Positions 1 through 5,031 of a stretch of 6,967 bases of DNA are shown piece by piece. Source of the DNA: Verrucomicrobiota bacterium (lineage in GTDB: Bacteria > Verrucomicrobiota > Verrucomicrobiia > Verrucomicrobiales > Verrucomicrobiaceae). Position numbers and translations under genes: made by a program. Position 1 is the stretch's first letter; every line of letters begins with the position of its first letter. Location of the stretch: assembly GCA_023429545.1 (NCBI GenBank), contig JAEYUU010000274.1, positions 1-6,967 on the forward strand. Direction: 5' to 3'. The notes beneath the pieces are model-generated. The model was not told the DNA's origin. It did no database searches and worked only from the letters and a program-made list of their open reading frames with translations.

Positions 1-38
1 CCATAGGAATGGGTGTGGTATCCTCCGCCAATGGGCAT
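1..38 (-). CDS. possible start of a gene leaving the left edge
   Basis: Reading leftward from the edge of the window, an ATG at 38-36 opens a frame of 12 codons (M-P-I-G-G-G-Y-H-T-H-S-Y) with no stop before the sequence ends. An AAAGGAG sequence lies at 52-58 on the same strand, a strong Shine-Dalgarno match, though its 13-base spacing to the ATG is longer than usual. The peptide is too short to assign to any family. The start site is the only evidence, so this is a tentative call. Confidence 0.25.
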   Translation of the reverse strand, partial: MPIGGGYHTHSY

Positions 39-221
39 CTGGGATTTGTTGCTCCTTTACGTTACTGCACCGCTTCCCGTGAGCGCGCTGCGTGGCCGGG
101 CCGGAGCTTGCCTCTGGCCTCCCAACAGACTGGCCACCTGCTAACGTGGCCGCGCTCGCTGCTTTTCGTTTCTACCAGGAATCGAATGCTTGGGCGTCCT
201 CGAAGGCCTCGAGGACCCACC

Positions 222-662
222 TTACGCGTCGCGCTCGCGGGGCGGCAACCACAGCCTTTCCCACGGTCCATCCTCGGCCACACCTGACTCTCCCATCAGT
301 ATCCATCCGCGGTTCCTGTAGAAGCGTTGTGCCCGCGCATTGCCCGTGGCGCATTTCAGAGACAACGGCAGGCCGTAAACTTCCTCACACCGGAGCAGCA
401 GTGCCTGCCCAATGCCGTGACCGTGAAACTGCGGCAGTACGTAGAGGTGATGCACGAACTGATCCGGTCGCCATACAGAGACAAAACCGGCCACGTTGCC
501 ATCGACCACCGCCACATGGATCTCTTCACCCTCCACCTGCGTGGCGAAGCCTTCCAGCGTGGCATCCCCACCAGCAAAACAACCTGCCTCTGCTCGGGCA
601 GCATTGAACACACAAAGCAGCGCGGGCACGTCTGCCACCTCAGCCCTCCGAATCGAAAACAT
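222..662 (-). CDS. GNAT-family N-acetyltransferase
   Basis: Predicted cytoplasmic acetyltransferase of the GNAT superfamily, which transfers an acetyl group from acetyl-CoA to an amine; the substrate cannot be told from sequence. The 146-residue protein opens with the typical first strand (FSIRRAEVADVPAL). It has the acetyl-CoA pyrophosphate-binding loop Q78-x-x-G81-x-G83 after the strand HHLYVLP (71-77), then N108 and the FYRNRGW segment (114-120) with the Tyr often used as general acid in this family. The frame is open upstream to an ATG at 710, but that adds 16 residues without family character and has no ribosome site. The ATG at 662 begins exactly at the domain; tandem GTG codons just upstream (near 672-677), preceded by AGGGAGA, are a second possibility. 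It is the last gene of the minus-strand series, 84 bases after the zinc-ribbon gene. Family assignment is firm, start moderately so. Confidence 0.87.
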   Translation of the reverse strand: MFSIRRAEVADVPALLCVFNAARAEAGCFAGGDATLEGFATQVEGEEIHVAVVDGNVAGFVSVWRPDQFVHHLYVLPQFHGHGIGQALLLRCEEVYGLPLSLKCATGNARAQRFYRNRGWILMGESGVAEDGPWERLWLPPRERDA

Positions 663-746
663 GTCGGCGTTCACCACTCTCCCTAATTTTCTCCAACCAC
701 AGCTCAACATCGCAAACCATCGCTCGCCGACCGCATACTCCTCCCG

Positions 747-1448
747 CTATCCCTGATACAGGATTCTGCCGCATTGCTCGCAGAACACCATCTCCTTGCC
801 CTCGCGAACACCCTGTACCGTCCCGGTGACCACCTTCATGTGACAGCCCTGGCAGCTGTCTCCCACCAGCGGCACCACCACGGCGCTGCCCTTGCTCCTG
901 ATGAGCCGGTTGTAGGTCGCCAGGTCATCGGGTTCCACGCTGCCTGCCAGATTGGCGCGCTCGGTGTTGAGTTCCGCGAGGCGTTCTTGGATTGCCTTGG
1001 CGCGCTCGGTGAGTTCGGCGATTTCGGCATCCACACTCTTCTTGGTCATGCCCAACTGCTGCTGCGCAGCGGTGAGTTCCGGCTTCACTTTCTCGAGCTG
1101 CTCCATGAGTTCCAGTTCCTGGTCTTCCAGACTGGAGATGTCCTTCTCATAGCGCTCGATTTCATGGGCCATCGCACGGAATTCTTCGTTCTTCCGCGTG
1201 GCAAACTGCTGCTCCTTCAGCCGGGTGATGGTGTTGCGCCGGGTCTGGATATCGAGCTCCAATGTCTTGATCTTCAATTCCACCTCGCGCACCCGGGCCT
1301 GGGCAGCGGCCACGGCGGCCTCATCGCCTGCCAACCGCCCCTTGGCGCGCTCCTGCAGCACGGGGATGTTCTTGAGATCCTTCGACAGGGAAAGGATGCG
1401 TTGATCGCGATCTTGAAGGTCGAGAAACTGCTGGATGACGGGGAGCAT
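747..1448 (-). CDS. coiled-coil C4 zinc-ribbon protein (zf-RING_7 / CdsZ-like)
   Basis: A 233-residue protein of the widespread bacterial family with a long helical hairpin followed by a C-terminal zinc ribbon. Residues about 5-170 are charged heptad-type coiled coil rich in Glu, Lys, Gln and Leu (for example IKTLELDIQTRRNTITRLKEQ). The C-terminus has two Cys pairs, C199-Q-G-C202 and C223-E-Q-C226, within the family signature ending C-x-x-C-G-R-I-L-Y, so a single zinc site is expected. There is no signal peptide, so it should be cytoplasmic. Characterised relatives are few: chlamydial CdsZ (CT398) binds sigma-54 and type III secretion components, but I see no secretion genes here, so that role should not be transferred. 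The ATG at 1448 is the only usable start, yet the mRNA just upstream is almost pure pyrimidine with no Shine-Dalgarno sequence. Length and motifs are normal for the family; the molecular role is unknown. Confidence 0.95.
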   Translation of the reverse strand: MLPVIQQFLDLQDRDQRILSLSKDLKNIPVLQERAKGRLAGDEAAVAAAQARVREVELKIKTLELDIQTRRNTITRLKEQQFATRKNEEFRAMAHEIERYEKDISSLEDQELELMEQLEKVKPELTAAQQQLGMTKKSVDAEIAELTERAKAIQERLAELNTERANLAGSVEPDDLATYNRLIRSKGSAVVVPLVGDSCQGCHMKVVTGTVQGVREGKEMVFCEQCGRILYQG

Positions 1449-1469
1449 GGGGGAGGTGGGGAGGGGGAG
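1449..1469 (-). promoter_or_regulatory. pyrimidine-only leader touching the start codon; G-rich opposite strand
   Basis: The bases immediately before the zinc-ribbon start codon read on the minus strand as C and T broken by single A's, with no purine run to act as a ribosome-binding site. The plus strand here has G runs of 5, 2, 4 and 5 separated by single A, T and A bases, a pattern able to form at least a two-layer G-quadruplex in DNA (a C-rich i-motif on the other strand). The sequence composition is seen directly; any effect on transcription or translation is inference. Confidence 0.4.
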
Positions 1470-1470
1470 T

Positions 1471-1505
1471 AACCGGTGATCAGTAATCTGTGATCAGTGA
1501 TCAGT
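1471..1505 (-). repeat. tandem 7-base repeat array, five units
   Basis: Read on the minus strand from 1505 to 1471 the sequence is five consecutive 7-base units: ACTGATC, ACTGATC, ACAGATT, ACTGATC, ACCGGTT (consensus ACNGRTY). Seen from the plus strand the same array contains three TGATCA palindromes at 1477, 1491 and 1498, spaced by multiples of seven. It lies in the gap between the family 3 glycosidase and the zinc-ribbon gene. Heptanucleotide tandem repeats are known as dispersed elements in other bacteria, such as the STRR sequences of filamentous cyanobacteria; whether this belongs to a dispersed family in this genome cannot be told here. Confidence 0.7.
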
Positions 1506-1546
1506 TGGGTGATGGTTTGAAAGGAATGTGTTTGGGCGACTTCAGC

Positions 1547-1574
1547 ACCGGTTATTGCTTACGGCTTACTTGTT
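1547..1574 (+). repeat. second, degenerate 7-base array in opposite orientation
   Basis: On the plus strand four in-phase 7-base units follow one another: ACCGGTT, ATTGCTT, ACGGCTT, ACTTGTT (all begin with A and end with TT). The first unit is identical to the last unit of the neighbouring minus-strand array, so CACCGGTTA at 1546-1554 and its complement TAACCGGTG at 1470-1478 form a 9-base inverted repeat around a 67-base centre. The units are more divergent than in the first array, so the array call is moderate. Confidence 0.5.
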
Positions 1575-1591
1575 GCAAAAAACACGGCGTA

Positions 1592-2704
1592 TCAATACAA
1601 CTCCACCGGCGACCGCTTCCCGTCCTCCACGCTCAGGATTGCGGCGCGCTCGGCGCCCAGGGTGTCCACGCGGAGCTGCCAGATCTCGTTGTTGATCTCG
1701 GCGAAGCGATCCAGGGAGAAGGCGGAGGGGCGGGCGAGCTTCTTCTTGGTCTTCTCCAGGCGCATCAGCGCATCATACACCACTGGGTCCGGCAGGGCTT
1801 CGAGATGTTTCTTGGCTTCTTCCACCATTTCCAGACGGTGGCAGATCATCACCATGTCGTTGCCGGCCTTCACGGCCTCCTGGATGGCCTGCTCAAAAGT
1901 CACCTCATTGAGGATGGCGCCCATGTCCAGGTCGTCCGTCATCGCTAGGCCGTCGAAGCCAAGTTGATCGCGCAGGAGCTTCTGCACGATGTTATGGGAG
2001 AGGGAGGCGGGCCAGCGCTCATTCTGCGGATCGTAGGCGCGGTAGTTCGCATGGCAGACCATCACGCTGTCCAGCTCCGGCATGAGGGCGCGGTAGGGGA
2101 GGAGTTCCGTGCGCTCCAGTTCCTCGCGGGATTTTTCGATGATGGGGAGGAACTCATGCGGATCACACTCGGCGGGGCCGTAGCCGGGAAAGTGCTTGGC
2201 GCAGCTCAGCACGCCTTCCTTCCGCATGGCGCGGGTGAAGATGCCGGCGAAGTCCACCACCTGTTGTGCGTCCGTGCCGTAGCAGCGGCCCTTCAGCGAG
2301 TTGTCCGCGCTGTCGTCATAGCTGATGTCCAGCACGGGGCAAAGGTCCAGGTTGATGCCGAAGAGACGCAGGAGCTGGCCCGTGAGGCGGCCGTGCTGCT
2401 TGATGAGGTCGCGGTCGCCCTTTTCGCGGAGTTGCTGGGCATTGGGCGGCTCGTGGCCGATGTAACGCAGGCGGGAGACGCGACCCCCCTCCTGGTCGAT
2501 GGTGATGATGGGCTCGATGTCGCTCAGTTCGCGCAGGTCATCGCAGAGCTTCCGGAGTTGTGTCGGGTCCTTCAGGTTCCGGCTGAAGAGGATGTAGCCC
2601 CCGGGCTGGAGCTTTTTCAGACGCGCCGCTGTGGCACTGTCGAGTTCAGGAGCGGGGATGCCGGTGAGGAGAAGCTGGCCGAGACGGGACGCGTGGGAGG
2701 ACAT
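1592..2704 (-). CDS. nagZ: glycoside hydrolase family 3, NagZ-like beta-N-acetylglucosaminidase
   Basis: Predicted to release N-acetylglucosamine from the non-reducing end of small glycans, classically from GlcNAc-anhydroMurNAc-peptides in cell-wall recycling. The 370-residue protein is a single TIM-barrel domain, the usual size for NagZ. It shows IDQEGGR (69-75), RCYG (140-143) in the substrate-binding region, the catalytic loop KHFPGYGPAECDPH (170-183) whose D181/H183 should act as the Asp-His acid/base pair, and the family 3 nucleophile context LAMTDDLDMGA with D257 as nucleophile. There is no signal peptide, which fits a cytoplasmic recycling enzyme. The ATG at 2704 is preceded by AGAGGA at 2713-2718 with 8-base spacing. 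The loop has Tyr where most NagZ proteins have His (KHFPGHG) and Pro before the catalytic His where Ser is usual, so specificity may differ. No other recycling genes (amidase, kinase, permease) are visible nearby. Family assignment is firm, exact substrate inferred. Confidence 0.94.
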   Translation of the reverse strand: MSSHASRLGQLLLTGIPAPELDSATAARLKKLQPGGYILFSRNLKDPTQLRKLCDDLRELSDIEPIITIDQEGGRVSRLRYIGHEPPNAQQLREKGDRDLIKQHGRLTGQLLRLFGINLDLCPVLDISYDDSADNSLKGRCYGTDAQQVVDFAGIFTRAMRKEGVLSCAKHFPGYGPAECDPHEFLPIIEKSREELERTELLPYRALMPELDSVMVCHANYRAYDPQNERWPASLSHNIVQKLLRDQLGFDGLAMTDDLDMGAILNEVTFEQAIQEAVKAGNDMVMICHRLEMVEEAKKHLEALPDPVVYDALMRLEKTKKKLARPSAFSLDRFAEINNEIWQLRVDTLGAERAAILSVEDGKRSPVELY

Positions 2705-2712
2705 TTTGGAAT

Positions 2713-2718
2713 TCCTCT
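2713..2718 (-). promoter_or_regulatory. ribosome-binding site of the NagZ-like gene
   Basis: AGAGGA on the minus strand lies 8 bases before the ATG at 2704. It supports that start codon, which also opens the expected N-terminus of the glycosidase barrel. Confidence 0.6.
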
Positions 2719-2725
2719 GAGCCTA

Positions 2726-2756
2726 GCGGGAAGGCGGGAAGGTGCAAGCATGCACC
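2726..2756. repeat. tandem octamer followed by a short perfect hairpin
   Basis: The plus strand has GCGGGAAG twice in tandem (2726-2741), running directly into GGTGCA-AGCA-TGCACC (2741-2756), a perfect 6-base-pair stem with a 4-base loop. It sits in the 84-base gap between the frameshifted glycosylase and the NagZ-like gene, upstream of that gene's ribosome site. No T run follows the stem on either strand, so it is not a canonical terminator. It could be an operator or an mRNA hairpin; function unknown. Confidence 0.4.
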
Positions 2757-2788
2757 GGGAGGGATTTCGAGCGGCGGGGGCGATCGGC

Positions 2789-3549
2789 TCAGGAGGGCTC
2801 CCACACTCCCAGCTTCTCCAGTGTGCGGGTTACATTGCCTGACCAGTCCTTGTTCGCTGCCGGACTTGCCGGGCTGGGGTGGAGGACGCGCGCGATCTTC
2901 ATCTCCGGAAAGGCGGGCTTGAGCTGGAGCGCCTTGCCTTCCGCGAAGCCACCCACGCCGATGAGCCACTCGGGCTGCAGCGCTTCTACCAGCTTATGCA
3001 AATGCTCGTCACACGCGCGGAAGACGGGCTCCATTTCGGCAGGGCGAATCTTGTCAGGAGTGAGATTGGCGCCGGTCTCGCTCATGAAGACAGGGGGCAG
3101 TAGTTTGCCACGAAGTGGTCCGCGAAGAATGCGTCCGCCGTGCCGAAACGCTGCGCGAAAAGCCCCCACAGCCGACGGCCACTCACCTCGCTCTGCGGGC
3201 AGTCAAAGCCCAGCACCGGGCGCTTGGGATGCTCCACTGGTGGCTTGCCAATGCCGCCCCGGATACCGAGCCAGTCGCGCACCGCGGCGATTTCACCAAA
3301 GGGCACCCCGGTTTGCGTCATCCCAAACGGCCCCGGATTCATCCCGAGAAACACCACCTTCTTCCGAGTGGCTCCATAGCGGGTGAGATAATCCTCATGC
3401 GCCTCCACGGCGTATTCGAGCGGATTGTAGACGAACTCGACCGGCGATGAGAAGCGCAGGGGCTTGAGCGCATCGCGCAGGGTGTGGGCGGCGGAGATGA
3501 GAGCCTTGTGGGAAGGTGCGGCTGGCATGGGGAATCGGGTCTCAGGCAT
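2789..3549 (-). pseudogene. SMUG-type uracil-DNA glycosylase, frameshifted
   Basis: Remnant or mis-sequenced gene for a single-strand-selective monofunctional uracil-DNA glycosylase, which removes uracil from DNA to begin base-excision repair. The first frame (3549-3082, 155 residues) starts at an ATG with GAGG seven bases upstream and holds motif 1, [18 protein letters not shown] (69-86), with the catalytic Asn at 71. It reaches FVANYCPL and then hits TGA. The rest continues in the next frame from about 3091 to 2789: [15 protein letters not shown], then motif 2 HPSPASPAANKDW with the catalytic His, ending at the usual C-terminus. Joined, the protein would be about 253 residues, normal for bacterial SMUG proteins. 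One extra base near the five-C run at 3093-3097 restores a single frame. Neither piece alone contains both catalytic residues. The TGA of the first frame overlaps an ATG of the second (ATGA at 3085-3082), so coupled translation of two pieces is formally possible but would cut through the core fold. A sequencing indel and a true mutation cannot be distinguished here. Confidence 0.9.
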
Positions 3550-3780
3550 GCACCAGCCTCATGCGCGGGGCGAGGACAATTTTTCCCGGAGAGAAGTGCG
3601 ATGCGGCATGCTGTGAGATCCCGTCCTCACGAAACAGAGAGGTTGCTATTTTGTGCAGTATTTCGGAGGATGTGTCTGTCACTGAATCTTTGGAGGCGTG
3701 AGGCACATCCATATCAGCGAACCAATTCCGCAACGGGGTCAGACGTCATCCGCACCAGAAAAGACCAAGCCGGACTCTTC
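3550..3780. other. divergent intergenic region, no gene seen
   Basis: This spacer lies between the divergently oriented glycosylase and methyltransferase genes, so it should hold both promoters. The best plus-strand candidate is TTGGAG (3690-3695) with TATCAG (3712-3717) at 16-base spacing, a weak match. GAGG for the glycosylase start is at 3557-3560 on the minus strand. The plus frame is open through the region, but the peptide has no family character and I do not regard it as coding. Confidence 0.4.
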
Positions 3781-4392
3781 ATGATCAACACCCCCTACGA
3801 CCAGATTGCCGCAGAGTTCAGCGCGTTGCGCACCACGCTGCAGCCGAAGGAGGAGGAGTATCTCTCGCTGCTGGTGGAGAATGCCCCGCCGGGCAGCCTG
3901 ATTCTGGATCTCGGCTGCGGCACGGGCCAGCCGATGGCGGCTCACCTTGCGGAACGAGGATATGACATCGTGGGCGTGGATGGTTCCGCGGCCATGCTGG
4001 AACTGGCACGCACGGCGCTGCCAGAGTACCGCTGGATTCACGAGCGGATGGAGTCCGTCGATTTCGCGGAAAAGTTCGAGGCGATCATTTGCTGGGATGC
4101 ACTCTTCCACCTCCCGCGTCATGAACACGAACCGGTGCTCCGAAAGATGCATCGCTGGCTGGTGACCGGAGGCAGGATGATGGTGAGCAGCGGAGGCATC
4201 GTCACCGGAAGCGAAGGATTCACCGACACCATGTTCGGTCACGAGTTCTACTATGACAGCCTTCCACCGGAAGAGATGGTCGCGGCGATCCAGCGGTCGG
4301 GATTCGAGATACTCGTGGCGGAGATGTGCAATCCTCCAGATGGCGGGCGGGACAAGGGGAAGTGGGCCACGGTGGCTGAGAAGAGGAGGTGA
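3781..4392 (+). CDS. class I SAM-dependent methyltransferase
   Basis: Predicted cytoplasmic methyltransferase using S-adenosylmethionine; acceptor unknown. The 203-residue protein has the Rossmann-type landmarks in order: motif I LDLGCGTG (42-49) for SAM binding, the acidic end of strand 2 in VGVDGS (64-69) that holds the ribose, strand 4 in FEAIICWDALFHL (99-111), and the following strand GGRMMVSSGG (130-139). A C-terminal part with HEFYYDSLPPEEMVAAIQRSGFEI resembles the end of the Methyltransf_25/11 group, where the last helices and strands close the sheet. The frame is open upstream to 3484, but the added residues are unlike the family and overlap the divergent gene; ATG 3781 (MINTPYDQIA) begins at the normal domain start. 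No clear Shine-Dalgarno sequence precedes it. The YciI-like gene follows on the same strand after 193 bases, without proof of co-transcription. It could act on a small molecule; no natural-product or quinone pathway genes are nearby to help. Confidence 0.92.
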   Translation: MINTPYDQIAAEFSALRTTLQPKEEEYLSLLVENAPPGSLILDLGCGTGQPMAAHLAERGYDIVGVDGSAAMLELARTALPEYRWIHERMESVDFAEKFEAIICWDALFHLPRHEHEPVLRKMHRWLVTGGRMMVSSGGIVTGSEGFTDTMFGHEFYYDSLPPEEMVAAIQRSGFEILVAEMCNPPDGGRDKGKWATVAEKRR

Positions 4393-4524
4393 GTTGTCAT
4401 AGTGCGAGGGCTGCAACAAGTCTGGCACGATGAACAGAACAGGGCCCTCAAAGCGAGACTGCCGGTGCGGCCTTTGGGGATGGTGACAGGAAGGTGGGCG
4501 CGCCGTTCGATGTGGCATTCCGGT

Positions 4525-4538
4525 TGAAGCACGCTTCA
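4525..4538. promoter_or_regulatory. short inverted repeat upstream of the YciI-like gene
   Basis: TGAAGC-AC-GCTTCA is a perfect 6-base inverted repeat with a 2-base centre, 47 bases before the YciI-like start codon. The size suits a dimeric regulator site, but a match this short can occur by chance, and I cannot define a promoter around it. Confidence 0.25.
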
Positions 4539-4585
4539 CCCATCCGCACTTGCACGCTGTGCATACAAACGCCAGACTCGCCGCC

Positions 4586-4978
4586 ATGATCGACTCATCC
4601 GCGAACACCGAATTCCTCGTCATCTCCCGTGGCCAGTGGGACAAGGATCTCCCGCCAGAGCGCATCCAAAAAGCGATTGATGAGTTTTACACGTGGCTGG
4701 AGCGGCTGATTGAAGAGGGGAAGATGAAGACAGGGCAGCGCCTCTCGGATCAAGGCGCGACAGTCTCGAAGCGCGGCATCACCACGGATGGCCCTTTTGG
4801 AGAGACGAAAGAGGTGATCGGCGGATACTGGTTCATCCTGGCAAAGAATCTGGAAGAAGCGGCTGCCATCGCGGCGCAGAATCCCTGCATGCAGTGCGGC
4901 CTCTTCTATGAAATCCGGCCCACGGAGAACGCTCGGGCGAATGTGTACGTAAAAATGACGGAGACGCCCGGCGAGTAG
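4586..4978 (+). CDS. YciI/DGPF-domain protein
   Basis: A 130-residue protein of the YCII-related family, small ferredoxin-like alpha/beta-barrel proteins of mostly unknown function. The defining segment is TTDGPFGETKEVIGGYWFI (66-84) with DGPF at 68-71; it is preceded by TEFLVISRG (8-16) as first strand and a helix DEFYTWLERLIEEGKM (32-47). After the DGPF strand come the expected helix NLEEAAAIAAQNPC and the strand CGLFYEIRPT. Members of the DGPF group are often encoded beside extracytoplasmic-function sigma factors, but none is visible in this window. I chose ATG 4586; the frame is open to a TTG at 4550, which adds 12 residues lacking family character, and neither start has a clear ribosome site. 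Two Cys (101, 104) form a CMQC pair, which I do not recognise as a family feature. The gene ends 53 bases from the convergent kinase gene. Family firm, function unknown. Confidence 0.9.
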   Translation: MIDSSANTEFLVISRGQWDKDLPPERIQKAIDEFYTWLERLIEEGKMKTGQRLSDQGATVSKRGITTDGPFGETKEVIGGYWFILAKNLEEAAAIAAQNPCMQCGLFYEIRPTENARANVYVKMTETPGE

Positions 4979-5031
4979 GCTCACATGCTGCCCTGCCTCC
5001 CTTCCGCCTGGCGCTTACCTCTTGTCTTCCC

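Noticed and set aside
198..214. Hairpin CCTCGA-AGGCC-TCGAGG after the acetyltransferase stop, as a terminator
   Set aside because: No T run follows on the minus strand and the stem is only six base pairs; position alone is not enough.
774..1472. Plus-strand open frame (232 codons) opposite the zinc-ribbon gene
   Set aside because: Leu/His-rich antisense reading of a well-supported coiled-coil gene; no family character.
1471..1574. CRISPR-like array
   Set aside because: The units are seven bases with no spacers, unlike CRISPR repeats, and no cas gene is present.
1964..2842. Long plus-strand open frame (292 codons) opposite the NagZ-like gene
   Set aside because: It is antisense to a gene with all family motifs and its peptide is low-complexity Ala/Val/Gly/Glu of the kind produced by reading GC-rich codons backwards.
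3690..3717. Sigma-70-like promoter TTGGAG/TATCAG for the methyltransferase
   Set aside because: Only a weak match in both boxes; mentioned within the intergenic entry but not called as a promoter.
3484..3780. N-terminal extension of the methyltransferase by 99 codons
   Set aside because: The extra residues overlap the divergent glycosylase start region and lack similarity to the family; the domain starts naturally at 3781.
3739..4665. Minus-strand open frame (308 codons) opposite the methyltransferase
   Set aside because: It covers a gene with clear SAM-binding motifs on the plus strand, runs across the following intergenic gap, and has no recognisable domain.
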